A stretch of 64,000 nt of DNA, taken from assembly GCA_038087015.1 (NCBI GenBank), contig JASBNA010000005.1, positions 1,674,001 to 1,738,000 of the forward strand. Reading direction: 5' to 3'. Under the pieces are notes generated by a model that was given only the letters and a program-made list of their open reading frames with translations, did no database searches and was not told the origin of the DNA. The DNA comes from Cerrena zonata (lineage: Eukaryota > Basidiomycota > Agaricomycetes > Polyporales > Cerrenaceae). Each line of letters begins with the position of its first letter. Within the stretch, counting starts at the first letter, position 1. The position numbers and the translations under genes are program-made. Shown here one piece after another: positions 22,637 to 33,033 of the stretch.

Positions 22637-24174
22637 TCAATCATCATCCTCGTCCCCAAAGGCAACCACAAAGCGAGCTTGAGGGTAAGCGCCTTCGTCA
22701 GCCATACTATTCTCATTGTCGCACTTGAATCTATGTTCCACAGCCTCGCCGTTTTCCTCATCTTCCATGATTAACACGAGATGAGCTCTATCAATCGAAA
22801 GACATAATTTAGCTTGGGCAGGCGATAATAGAGAATATTCATCGTACTTGGCAGCATCGTCATTCTCGACGTGGAATGTGCGACAAGCCATTGCCAGAAC
22901 CTTCTGGACAGGATGCTTTCCCTTGACTTTGAACAATGACTCTTGGAAACCCTCTTCTTCGGGCTCGCCACACTCGATTGATATAATGAAGTTCTCGTTG
23001 GGGTTGGCTCGGACACCATCTTGACCCGAGAGACGAGGTCGCTTGCGAGGGCTCTCCTCTGTGACTTCTGAAAGACCATGGACATATTAGAAGTGCATAC
23101 TGACAAATCATATTCAACGTTGAACTCGCGTACCGGTATACTTTTCTTCATGATGGTCATCTTCGGTCGTTTCATTAGCTTCAGTACCTAATGTAAACTC
23201 CGTCTCCACAAAATCTTCATACTCGCTATCCCCATCAGCTAAACGAACTGTGAAATTAGCTCGCTGTAATGTGGAACCAGAAAATCAGGATTCTGAACGA
23301 ACATTTAGGCTGTTGGCTAGTAGAAGCTTGAAGAGGCACCTCTTCAGGTTCCTCGGACCTGCGGAACGACGGGCTCTTCCGTTTCTTCTCCGTTTTAGGA
23401 CTCGCTACAGCGACCTCATCTTTTCCAATGGTGTAAGTCCGAATCGGTATAGGCTGTGGAAGGTTGGCATTCTTAACGCCCGACTTCCGAGGAAATGGTT
23501 GAGGTAAAGGCCGTCGTGGGGTCTTTCCCTTTCCCTTAGGTGTCGAGATGGAAGCTGACTGAGGCTGGTTTGATTGTAACGGACGTTGTGAAGGACTTAT
23601 TCGCCCTGACCCAGTGGGAGTTGACCTTGAACTAGAGGGATCCGTGGGCGTGATGTGTAGGAGTTGTTGCTTCTGCGGTAGTGGACTGGCTTGTTTATGT
23701 TTCGGGGGTATTGGACTAGGTTGTTTTAAGGTCTTCGAGTCATCAGACGCTTTAAGCTCTAAATCGAGATGCCAATCAAATTTATATCAGTGAAAGGTTA
23801 CTGATAGAATCTGAATATACAACTCACCATTTCCGGGGACGACCTCTACTACAATTTTGTGAAGTGTGCGTCTAATAAATGTCCATGCGTCTTTGTGGAT
23901 TTCGACCCACTTTCCGTCGCAGCCATTGAGCTCGTTAGTCTGCAGGACACATCGCTGGCTTTTGCTGGTAGACAATTGGAATGTGAATTTAGCGAGTTCA
24001 ATGATATCCTGAGTGTCATGCCGCGGTTAGTACTACAGAACTAGGCTGCAACTACAGTATGCTTACTTGGTAATCTTGAAACAGAGGGATGAGAATGTTC
24101 CTGTCTTTGTACGACAGCACGATCAGTTCTCCTGATGCCTCAGTTACCGGGTTATGGATCGATTTGTACAACAT
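22637..24174 (-). CDS. Uncharacterised protein with basic, proline-rich middle and possible ubiquitin-like tail
   Basis: About six exons encode roughly 430 residues. The N-terminal part (MLYKSIHNPVTEASGELIVL, then DRNILIPLFQDYQ|DIIELAKFTFQL) looks like a compact beta-alpha domain with an intron after DYQ. The middle is low-complexity Pro/Gln/Ser/Lys (KQPSPIPPKHKQASPLPQ, TPKGKGKTPRRPLPQPF) with nuclear-localisation-like KTEKKRK and PRKRPR blocks, then acidic stretches. The last about 110 residues (FIISIECGEPEEEG then LFKVKGKHPVQKVLAMACRT) have the beta-hairpin then helix spacing of SUMO/ubiquitin-like folds and end in DEDDD. One donor is the unusual GTTCGT at 23302. No named family recognised; a nuclear role is inferred from the basic blocks. 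Confidence 0.65.
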
Positions 24175-24291
24175 TCGTTAACAATACAAGAACTATTCCA
24201 AGATGAAGAAATGAAGAAATGAAGATGCAGATAGAGTGAGTAGACCAAAACAAACCAGAAAGACTCAAAGAACCGCATGTCGCGATCTGGC

Positions 24292-24298
24292 CACGTGA
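24292..24298. promoter_or_regulatory. CACGTGA E-box element
   Basis: CCACGTGATC lies about 118 bases upstream of the minus-strand orphan start at 24174. It matches the Cbf1/bHLH core seen also upstream of the peptide transporter and the C2H2 gene. The regulatory role is inferred. Confidence 0.35.
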
Positions 24299-24514
24299 TC
24301 GCGTCAAGATCAGGCAGCTCGAGCTGCCAGTGACGTTTTCTAAGAGGAGTATGTCCAGCAGAACATGACAGGGGAAAGGCGAGCGTATCAATAACATTAA
24401 CTAGAACTACACAAATCCATGATAACAACAGCACAAGATCAAATCGAGTCTTCCGAAACCAGGATACTCATTCCTATACATTTCGCTTCCGAAACTCTAT
24501 CCCAAATATTCAGT

Positions 24515-25861
24515 TTAGGGCGCACTGAGAACAGTGTGCATGAACTGGTCGTAGCTGATCTGCACCCAGCCATCCCGATCAGTATCCAACTTCTGGAATG
24601 ACTCCGACAGGGTCTTGATCACGACACAAGCCCTGACGAAACGGTCGAACGAGATCCCGGGTGGCGGGAGATGCGCTCCGGGTACTGGCGGCGCCGTAGC
24701 TTTCTCAACGTCTACCCCGAAAACGGGTAGGGAGGTGAGCAAAATTCAAGAGCAAACGTAGTGGGTGGAGAGATGTGTACATACCGTATTTCTTCTCGAG
24801 GAGGTTGAGTAACTGGGGAGAGAGGTTGTATCCGAACTGCTTGAGAGCTTCTTGGAGCTCTTTTCCGTCAATGGATCCTGAGTGGTCTCGGTCGAAATGC
24901 TTGAAGACACTTTGCCAATCCTATAATGGATTTAGTCAGGAGTTATTTTGATGACGATGTTGATCTCTTACCTTGATGTACTTCCAGAGACCAGAGAACT
25001 GGGGAACAAAGTTGGTCGTGTGCCTGAGATGACGACAGTAGATGACGTACCTCATTGAATGCAATGGTTCCACTACGATCGGTATCCTACAAAGTTCATA
25101 CGTTAGTTCGAGGATGGAGATGTTATTCAGGAAACAGACGTACAAATATTGACATGAGCATCTTAACGGTATCAAGGTCGAATGCTGAGGATGATTATTA
25201 ATATTCATTCCAAGTATATAAGGAATCTGTTCTTACGACTCCAGTCTCCATTGATCAATGCTTTCTCTGCAAAATAAGAATAATTTTAGTACTATGAGAG
25301 AAAGTCGCGCCAAATGGACATACGAAGCTCATTGGCGGTGATATGCCCTGATCGGTCGATATCAACAGATGAGAACCAGGACCAAAGTCTGATAAATTTT
25401 CAGCATCTTTCATCGGTATCGGGGGGAAATTACTCACTGAGGGTCTGAACCAGCAGGAGCAGGGGGAGGAGGTCCTCCAGCGAATCCCCCAGGGCCCTGT
25501 CCGCCGCCGTAGGGAGCACCATAGCCTCCACCATAACCGCCTCCTTGAGGTGGGGGAGCACCGTATCCTCCAGCAGGAGGGGGTGCACCTCCATAACCTC
25601 CTCCGGGTGCGCCATATCCGCCTCCAGGTGCACCTCCGTACCCTCCAGCAGGTGGTGCGCCATAACCACCATGCCCCTGAGGAGCGCCGTATCCTCCATG
25701 GCCTCCAGGAGCTCCATAACCGCCAGCTGGGGGCGCCCCGTATCCTCCAGGTGCGGGTGTGCCGTGCTATTGAAACAAGTTCGTAAACATGTGTAAGCCT
25801 CGAGGGTAGGAAGATTTAAAGAAGGTATTTGGAAGATACATACCTTTCCGCTGTGTGACAT
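24515..25861 (-). CDS. Penta-EF-hand calcium-binding protein (ALG-2/peflin/sorcin family)
   Basis: About eight exons encode roughly 280 residues. Exon 1 holds only MSHSGK; exon 2 is a Gly/Pro/Tyr-rich low-complexity segment made of repeated GGYGAP units (about 100 residues), as in peflin, sorcin and yeast Pef1. The calcium-binding core follows: EF1 VDIDRSGHITANEL, EF2 FDTDRSGTIAFNE, EF3 FDRDHSGSIDGKEL, and a later loop LDTDRDGWVQISYDQF near the C terminus. EF1-EF3 have all acidic loop ligands. The protein ends FMHTVLSAP, with the usual hydrophobic dimerisation tail. PEF proteins act as calcium-dependent adaptors in membrane traffic, cell polarity and stress. The repeated coding of exon 2 also creates long artefact frames on the other strand. 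Confidence 0.9.
25472..25765 (-). repeat. Coding tandem repeats for GGYGAP units
   Basis: Within the PEF gene about 290 bases consist of imperfect 18-30 base units encoding Gly-Gly-Tyr-Gly-Ala-Pro with Pro or His insertions. They are in frame and make up the N-terminal low-complexity segment. Such arrays change length easily between strains. Confidence 0.75.
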
Positions 25862-26535
25862 CGTGTAATAGGTTAGGACTCTAAAGGTATATCTGGTCCT
25901 GTGTGAGATGAAAGGTAAGGTATAACCACGGCGATTGCTCCTATATATTCTGCGGAATAAAGCTGTTCAGGAGTGAACTGGTTACGTGAGGAAAGGAGCC
26001 AGAAAAGGACCGACTCGGTCCAGGGGATATCCATCGATCCAGTATGATCAGTGTGGCGCTGATCACCCAAGACTTTCATTGTATACTCAACACCGCCCGT
26101 CAACACAGGATAACGATTGTAGAGTGATTGTAGATGTCCGACATCATGGACCCGTCGAATTTGTGTCGGCTACAACGTGGGCAGAGTTGTAGAGCACAGC
26201 AAATGTGTAATTTGCTAAAGATATGATTCATGATGCTTCCAGGGGAAACCCTTCGAACTCGACTGCGAAAATAGCCGGACTTCTCAGGGCGCACAGCAGT
26301 ATCTATGAACGTTAACGGTTAAGGTCTTATGAAGTGTTCCAATTCGAAATGTTATCTGGTAAGAGTCACAGGTGAACAGAACGCGGAACGAAAACATGGG
26401 AGACCTACCATATACCGAGCTTTCTCTAGCGCCAAACGAAATAAAACATGAGATTCACAAATCTCATTCCATAAGATAAACGAGTATCGTCCGGTAATAA
26501 TAATAACTGTACAACTACACCAACATTACACTACC
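25862..26535. other. Intergenic region upstream of the PEF gene
   Basis: About 670 bases between the PEF start and the Spt7-like stop, both minus strand. No supported coding sequence. It should contain the PEF promoter. Confidence 0.55.
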
Positions 26536-29480
26536 TCAAGCACTAGCACTAACCACAGGAGGCAACGGACCCATCCCTCCAGGTTTCTTCTTCGCAGTCT
26601 GGCCTGTATTATTACCCTTTCCCTTCTTCGTCGGTGTTGCCGTTGGTGAAGCGAAGTATAACGAATTACTGGGCGTTTCAGGGCCCGTCATGAACACGTC
26701 AGATTGAGCATCCATCATGTTCAGAGATCCACTAGGCCCTTTCGGTTTCGATTTCTTCTTCGCGTTCGCAGAAGCTGAGGGTTTGGTAATCTGTCCAAGT
26801 GGACCCATCTTAGTTTGAATTGTTTGTGGTGAGTCGTCGGCGAGAACGACAGGTGGCGGAGAAGCGGGGGGCATGGGAGGATAAGGTGTAGGGTATCCGT
26901 TGATCGACATTTCGGGTATGGGAGGAGCTGGTGCACTTGTTGATGCGATTGCGGAGATACGTTGTTGATAGTAAGGCTTGAGAAGTCCGATTTGAGAGTC
27001 CACATTCTTGGAATTGAGGGGTACGAATGGAGGTGGTGGAGGGAAAGGAGGCGGAGGTTCGGTAGGTTTCACACTGGATGGAAGATGAGAATACATACAA
27101 CAGCAAGATATAGAGTACGTACGCTGCAGGTCCTGCTTGTGGCTTGTTCTTGCCTCTGAGCAACTTCTTTGGTACCGTGAGACTGGACAAGCCAAACTCG
27201 TCTGCGATACCAAGTGCTCTGAGACCTAGGAAATCTTCGCCGAAAGAATCTGCAAAGTTTCCCCTAGAAGCATGAGTGGCGTTAGTTTCTCTGAAAATAC
27301 TATAACAGAGTGAAACGTACATGACAAACTCGCCCTCTTCCTCTTCTTCCTCATCTTTGAACAACGCATCGTCATCCCAAGCTTCAGCAGATGTCTGCAA
27401 TAGTAATAAGGTCAGGAGAGGTCAATAATCGAAGGTACGTAGAATGATACGTACTGCTTCACTATATGCAGTGGACAATTTCTTATCCAAATCGGCCAGA
27501 CGACTACCATATCTGACAACGTCATCCCGAACATACCGCTCGAGTTCAGATACATGAGTCGTGCCGCTCTCGAAGAGCGTATGAAGAATGATTTCCTAAG
27601 GAATGCTGTTAACCTTACAGCACGTAATCCGATAACAGAAACTTACCTCAGGTGTCATCTTCTTCGCATACTTCTCCGAAAGAAAAGAAATTGTCCGCCC
27701 AACATTGAGCAAATAGTCTGACGCCACACCTGCCAGTACATCCAAGGCCGCCTTGGAACTGGCTTGGAAGCCTGCATGCTCGAGAACCTTTGTCCCCATC
27801 CAATGAAGACAATCATCCGCATGTTCCACTCCAATGTCAATACCTGACCCCTGAGGTTTCCATGGCTGCTCATCGAGCGGTTCCTCAGGTTCCTCAGGAG
27901 GAATAGTTGGCATCTCGAACGAAGTCGATCCATCGGCGGAGTCGGTAGTTTCCTTTAGCCAGGTGTACTTTGCATGAGTAGTTCGGATCTTCCGTAGGGT
28001 CCTGATGTTGTTGTTCATATGGAACAACATGCTCTGTTTACTCGCCGTGCTCTTTGTTTTCCGTTTCTTCTTCCTCGGCGAGGATGAAGATATCGATCGA
28101 GCTTTGGTCGATAGGGAGGAGAGTGGTTTGTGCTCATCCGGAAGATCATACGAGGAGGCGTATCTAATGGGCGGTAGTCCATTCCCTATCATACTGTCGG
28201 TGCGCATCGACTGCCACCATAGGTCCATAGGATCTAGCTGTTCAGGTACATCTATCCGTGCGCGTTTCCGCGGTCGGTGGTCATGGCCGTTACTAGAGAT
28301 TACATCAATGGGCGACACTTACATATAAATCAAAAAAGACTCACAGCTTTCGTTTCTCTCCCAGCTCGCCGTCAAGTGTTCGTAATGACTCCAAATCTGA
28401 GTCAGAGAGAATCGCATGTTCTTTCAAACGCTCTTCAAATCTAGAGCTAGATGCTAGATTGAAATCACCCGCTTCAAGCTCAGCTAAACGTGCATCAAGT
28501 TCTTTGTCAAGATCGTGGAATGTGGCCATCCCTTCTGGCGTTCGGTAGATCGCAAACTCCTCCGGGAATGGCACGTCACGGCGAGATTTGTCACCCCCTC
28601 CCATCAGAGCTTTCACAGGACTGGGCGACCGAGTTGAACTTATAGGACGAGCGCGACCGAGTCCATTCAGAGAGATACCATTCACCTTGGGAGTTACGCC
28701 ACGCGACGGCGTTATCTCTCCAGGTATCGCAGGGTCCAACCTGTCCTTACGATCAGTGATGTACTCCAACAGTTTGTCGGCCTTGGCCTTCAGACGCGTG
28801 GCGCACTGCCGCAGGGGATGGTTCTGGTATCGCAGTATCATAATATGAGTACGGGCAGTAAGCAACGTGTAAGAAGGGGCACTCACATCGGCCGCATTGT
28901 AAGTGAAGCAGTTTGACCAGATAAGGTCGAGGTCATCCTTGAATTCGCGTTTAGATTTGTACGACTTTTGCTTGACCTTCTTGAGCATTGTCTGTAGATC
29001 CATAGGTGTTGTGATGACTGGAATACGATACATTAACACAGAAACATTACAGCAGAGTTTCGACATACCTTCATAGTAATCCGGTACATCAGTCTTCGCG
29101 ACTGGTTTGAGGAAAGGCTCCGCATCGTGGTTATCCTGGTCTACATTCAACAATGATCATAGAACAATGGACAATAGCACGTACAATAGTCACTGTCCGG
29201 ACATCATGCAGCAGTCCCTCTAGCGAGTCATAGAACGCGTCCGCTGCTTTACTTTCAAGACATTGCCGCTATATTTCGATGTCTAAGTAATGGCAATAGA
29301 AGCCGAATAGCGTTACGATACTTACGCGCGCTTCTTTCACAGTGGTGAGTAGTAATCTGAGGTCAGGCTCCGGGGAGCCAGATTTCCCGTTGAGGTCAGT
29401 TAGTGTTCTTAGTAGGTTCTATTTGAGAGCCTCATTTAGCACCAACTCCGAGGATGGATGGCAAATGTACGTACGTTCAT
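26536..29480 (-). CDS. SPT7: SAGA complex subunit Spt7-like bromodomain protein
   Basis: About eleven exons encode roughly 830 residues. Spt7 is the scaffold of the SAGA/SLIK histone acetyltransferase complex in the nucleus. The N terminus MNNLLRTLTDL is split by an intron after codon 2. The bromodomain follows: FLKPVAKTDVPDYYE|VITTPMDLQTMLKKV, then the ZA/BC loop asparagine region WSNCFTYNAAD|NHPLRQCA, as in Spt7 orthologues. The middle has basic stretches (SPRKKKRKTKST). The region around CLHWMGTKVLEHAGFQASSK through DYLLNVGRTISFL is the Spt7 histone-fold that pairs with Taf10. Then come a very acidic segment (FKDEEEEEEGEFV), DSFGEDFLGLRALGIADEFG, a Pro-rich stretch and a basic tail. Junctions keep frame, with one 51-base intron near 28340 and one NAGNAG-like acceptor near 29140. 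Confidence 0.88.
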
Positions 29481-30034
29481 GGTGCCATAGGTTGTGTGTG
29501 AGCAAGATGGTGGCACAATACAAGAGTGGTTTCAAACTCCGACCCGGTTCGTGCTGCTGTCCACCTTGTGCGGCTCAATGTATACATGAACTTTAGTTCG
29601 ATTTCTCTGCATATAACATATGAAGTATGTAGTAGGATTGTATTCAGAACTGTCTTGTGTACTGGTAATGCCCGTAGACTGTGTACAGACCCTTGATTCA
29701 ATATTTTAAGGTGAAGATTACCTTCCAGTCGCCGGGGCCGGCAATCAAACGCTGGCTTTGAAATTTAAGGCTCGCGGAGTCTCTCTCAGTTAGCCTTCGT
29801 GACAACTTCGCAGTGACTTCCCTACCTACTACTGTAGTAAGTACTCGGTATATCGTTTGCGTCCATTCACGCACAGTGTTACACAAGTTCTAGTTGGATC
29901 TACCCGAACTCACCGACAACCGTCAGTCGTCGGTACGGAAGGCGGGGGAAGGGATGTGGGACGGAAAGCGGATGCCAAGCCATCCGTCCCACCTCCGTTG
30001 CCACACCAGTATCCGAGGATGCTTCATGAAATGG

Positions 30035-30042
30035 TATATAAG
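30035..30042 (+). promoter_or_regulatory. TATA-like element
   Basis: TATATAAG about 340 bases before the ATG at 30381, followed by C/T-rich sequence. If used, the mRNA would have a leader of about 300 bases. A second candidate lies at 30238-30248. Confidence 0.4.
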
Positions 30043-30237
30043 GTGCGTTGGTCCCGCCTGGAGACCTCTCATTGCCTTCTATCTGTCTATCATCCTTCGG
30101 CGACTTCTCAATCACTTTCACTCTTGCTGCCTCGTGTAAACCGGCTTTTACACGCGCCACTTGTCTTCACCTCGTGTCTTTGGCCTTGCAACTCTTTTGC
30201 ACCTCGTTCTCTAAGCGGCACGCTCCACACAAACTCT

Positions 30238-30248
30238 TTATATATAAG
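30238..30248 (+). promoter_or_regulatory. Second TATA-like element
   Basis: TTATATATAAG about 135 bases upstream of the ATG at 30381, followed by CTCTCTCAACAACT, a typical fungal start-site context. By distance this is the better candidate of the two. Confidence 0.4.
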
Positions 30249-30380
30249 AAGCAATAGCGACTGGTCGCTACTGCCACGCCTCTCTCAACAACTACTTCAC
30301 TCCTAGTCCGTGACTCGGGAGATCTTCGCTTCGTCCACACTTTACAACTTCACCCACTCACTAACCCTTACTCTATCATC

Positions 30381-31331
30381 ATGGCCACCGCCGTCCTCTC
30401 GCCCGTCGTCGCTGCTCCCCCTCTCTTCACTCCTACGGACAAGTACCCTACCAGTCCGATCATCAGCTCGCCACAGGCTTCCCCCATCCCTCCTCGCCCT
30501 CTTCGGGAGCGATGTGGAGTTAACATGAGTCTTCGACTCACCACTACGATTTCGCCAGTATTGGGCCCATGGTCTCCTAAAGCCTATACTCAACCACATC
30601 GCGTTAGCCTCCCTCGTCGACGAAAGGTCACTAAACGCTACTTCGCCAACATCGAGAAGGACGACGATGAAACTCTGGTGGAGAAGAACGAGACTGTGAT
30701 CGACCTCACTGAGAAGTCGACTCCTGTTTTCCCTGGTGCACCGAAGGAACAGGACAGTCATATCCAGGAACTCATCCCTGGTCTCTTCGTCGCTTTCAGT
30801 GAGGGCGATCCTAACGCTCCTCAACCTGGCGACTCGATCGAGAAGCCCTACAGTCATGTTGTCAACATTGCCTACCCACCCACTTCAGAAGAAGAACACA
30901 AAGGCAGCTGCAACAAGTTTATTGTTGGCTACACCCAACGACTTCACATCACCCTTCCCTCATCAAGTCGTATTGCTGAAGGTCGACCAGGTCTCGGACT
31001 TACCGACGGCCACCTTCGCTCGATCCGAGATTTCATCGGAGAGGCTCTTCCGCACTCTGTCGCGTCCTCTACCGAAGAGTCCAACATCCGCGTTCTCATT
31101 ACTACTCCCTTCGGACGTCCAACTGACGCGATGTGTGCCGCTGGGTGTTATTTGGCTTTCGTCTCTGGTCAACGAGTCGAAAGTGTACTCAGTTATATTG
31201 ATGAGGAAGAGGAATTCTTGAGCATCTGGAAAGCTGAGGTTTCCGGAGACGAGATGGAGAGAGCACAGAAGATTGCCAAGGCATGGTCGTATTTGACCCA
31301 GATTGCTGGCCCTCCCCCTAAGCTTTCGTAA
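30381..31331 (+). CDS. Dual-specificity-phosphatase-like protein lacking the catalytic motif
   Basis: A single uninterrupted frame of 316 residues, unusual in this intron-rich window. Residues 1-90 are Pro/Ser/Arg-rich and probably disordered (SPQASPIPPRPLRE). From about residue 125 the order of elements resembles a dual-specificity phosphatase: IQELIPGLFVAF (first strand and the LYLG-like turn), YSHVVNIAYP (the IThVvN strand), then an alpha/beta region, then RVLITTPFGRPTDAMCAAGCYLAF where active enzymes have a VHCxxGxxRS loop and the following helix. Here no Cys-x5-Arg is present (TTPFGRPTD), so if the fold assignment is right it is a pseudophosphatase. The C terminus is acidic then helical. 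The fold call rests on motif order by eye and needs structure prediction. Function unknown. Confidence 0.6.
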   Translation: MATAVLSPVVAAPPLFTPTDKYPTSPIISSPQASPIPPRPLRERCGVNMSLRLTTTISPVLGPWSPKAYTQPHRVSLPRRRKVTKRYFANIEKDDDETLVEKNETVIDLTEKSTPVFPGAPKEQDSHIQELIPGLFVAFSEGDPNAPQPGDSIEKPYSHVVNIAYPPTSEEEHKGSCNKFIVGYTQRLHITLPSSSRIAEGRPGLGLTDGHLRSIRDFIGEALPHSVASSTEESNIRVLITTPFGRPTDAMCAAGCYLAFVSGQRVESVLSYIDEEEEFLSIWKAEVSGDEMERAQKIAKAWSYLTQIAGPPPKLS

Positions 31332-31588
31332 ATGGGATCGTGGCTGGTCTTCGTTCTATGCATTGTATTATTACTCCCTTCACATTCACTCCTGTATCTA
31401 TATCACCTCTATTTGCATATTCGGATATCTATAACTTGATATATAAATTTGATGATATGAAACTTTTGAATTGCCATACTTATGAGTGCCCTACGAATAC
31501 AAATGACTATGGTATATGGTCCACAACAACCAAACAATCGAGGAGAGAACAGTGGGGTATAGAATATAAGACGAAGACATGTATCGTA

Positions 31589-32561
31589 TCAGAACATCTT
31601 CAGAATGGCATTCTGCGCGATAATCTCTTCGGAAGTGAGCTCCCGGCCTGCCCTAATATAGGCTATCCGAAGCTCCTGCACAGCAAAACATGAGTACAAC
31701 ATGAGTTACGCTGAATGTCTAGAGCTGTGCAATTAAAAGGGAAGCCTACCTCAGGTGAGTGCTTCGCGTACGGAGGCAAACAAGAAATGGCTTGAAACGA
31801 TTCATTTCCGCTGGTCAATGAGAGTTGCTGTGAAGTAGACAGGGACGGCGGTGATATTAGTAGTGCTGGTGCTTCACAAACTCAATCAGTGAAAGGAGAC
31901 TACGTGCTGAAAATGTCCACTTACGCGCAACTACTAATGCTTGCGAAGTGATAGCCTCCGGGGCTTCCTTCTTACCTTTCCGGTAGGCTAGACACCGTAG
32001 TTCCTGGATAGAGTTCCGGAGGTTCATATAGGATGTAATTTCCAATGTGATTCGACAAACTTACTTCAAAGGAAAAGTTAGAATACAACGTCTGATATAC
32101 AATACTTTGAAAGGTTTCCGGGCTTGAACCTGGCTCTGGCTTGCCGGTAGTTGGTTGGAATATCTGAGTTTCTGGTAGTGATTCGGGGTCGGCGACCACC
32201 GTCACCGGTGAGGGGGATCTGAATAAGGGAAGCACGGGTGGCACTATGGGTACGACAGGTTGGTTAGAGCCGTTAGTAGCTATTATTTCGATATGCGGCT
32301 CGAATAATGGTGGAAGCCCACGAGCTTTGCGTTCATGAGGGTCGGTGGGCTGTTGAGGACATGGTTGTGGGCCTCGACCAGTAGTCTGGTAGGCGTGGAG
32401 ATAATCTTTAAAACGAACTTCCTACGAGTAATGTTTATGGCATATACATTTACAAAACAAGTATTGGGATACGGTACCTCATAGGACAAATCGGGTTCCC
32501 CTGCTTTGGTCATTAAACCCATGAAGGTTTCTCGCCTCCGTGGATCTGTTGTGACGGACAT
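31589..32561 (-). CDS. Small protein with three GLEBS-like (Gle2/Rae1-binding) repeats
   Basis: Five exons (32561-32478, 32421-32065, 32003-31925, 31865-31750, 31675-31589) encode 240 residues. Three segments align without gaps before an intron: ETFMGLMTKAGEPDLSYE, ETFQSIVYQTLYSNFSFE and ESFQAISCLPPYAKHSPE, each 18 residues long and each followed across a phase-0 intron by E[VL]R (EVRFKDYLHAYQTTGR, ELRCLAYRKGKK, ELRIAYIRAGRE). The pattern [SF].EELR..xY..xR is that of the GLEBS motif of Nup98/Nup116 and of Bub1/BubR1, which binds Rae1/Gle2 or Bub3 propellers. Between motifs 1 and 2 is a Pro-rich linker of about 85 residues. No FG repeats and no kinase are present. Role at the nuclear pore or spindle checkpoint is an inference; divergent from the Cdh1 gene. 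Confidence 0.72.
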
Positions 32562-33033
32562 GACAGTTTCCCTTGGATTATTTTATGTATTTGAGCCGAA
32601 TACAATCAGGGTTCAGAGGGAACGCGTCCGAAGGCCTCAAGTCCTTCCCAAAGCAAGGATCGAAACAAAGTCTACGGAAGCGGAAGGTGTTGTAAATCGC
32701 AAAGTTGGTATTTGTGGCCACAAGTTTCAGGGTTGATGCTATGATCTGAATGGAGAGTACTGGATCATAAAATGTCTGAGTTGACGAGAAAGGGATGGGA
32801 TATAGCACTGATTCATTTCAAAAGCAAAGGCCAAAGTGAAGCAGACGGTATTACGGACATTTCCAAGCGGAGACGGGCTGAGTTTAAATATGCAATTAGG
32901 CGGTCAGCCAACATTCGCGGTATCTTTAGTTGGCTCCTCCCTTCATTGCCGTGCCAAATGCTTGCTTGCTGCTGAACTATCTCGCTCTATATCTGCGCAT
33001 AGACTCAAACGACACGAGATACACGCTTCTGCA
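32562..33033. promoter_or_regulatory. Shared divergent promoter of GLEBS-repeat gene and CDH1-like gene
   Basis: 472 bases separate the start of the GLEBS-repeat gene (32561, minus) and the chosen Cdh1 ATG (33034, plus). The Cdh1 reading frame stays open upstream to about 32836, so an earlier ATG near 32890 cannot be excluded. A TTTAAATATG element at about 32882-32891 could serve as the + strand TATA-like site. Confidence 0.45.

Larger units (their letters stand above)
29481..30380. other. Divergent promoter region of SPT7-like gene and phosphatase-like gene
   Basis: About 900 bases between outward-facing starts. The right part holds two TATA-like elements and a C/T-rich transcription start area for the + strand gene. 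No supported coding sequence. Confidence 0.55.

Noticed and set aside
25472..25765. Possible CRISPR or satellite array
   Set aside because: The units are imperfect, in frame and explained by the Gly/Tyr/Pro-rich segment of the PEF protein; there are no constant repeats with unique spacers.
25545..25796. Plus-strand Ser/Arg/Cys-rich frames
   Set aside because: Antisense products of the GGYGAP coding repeats of the PEF gene.
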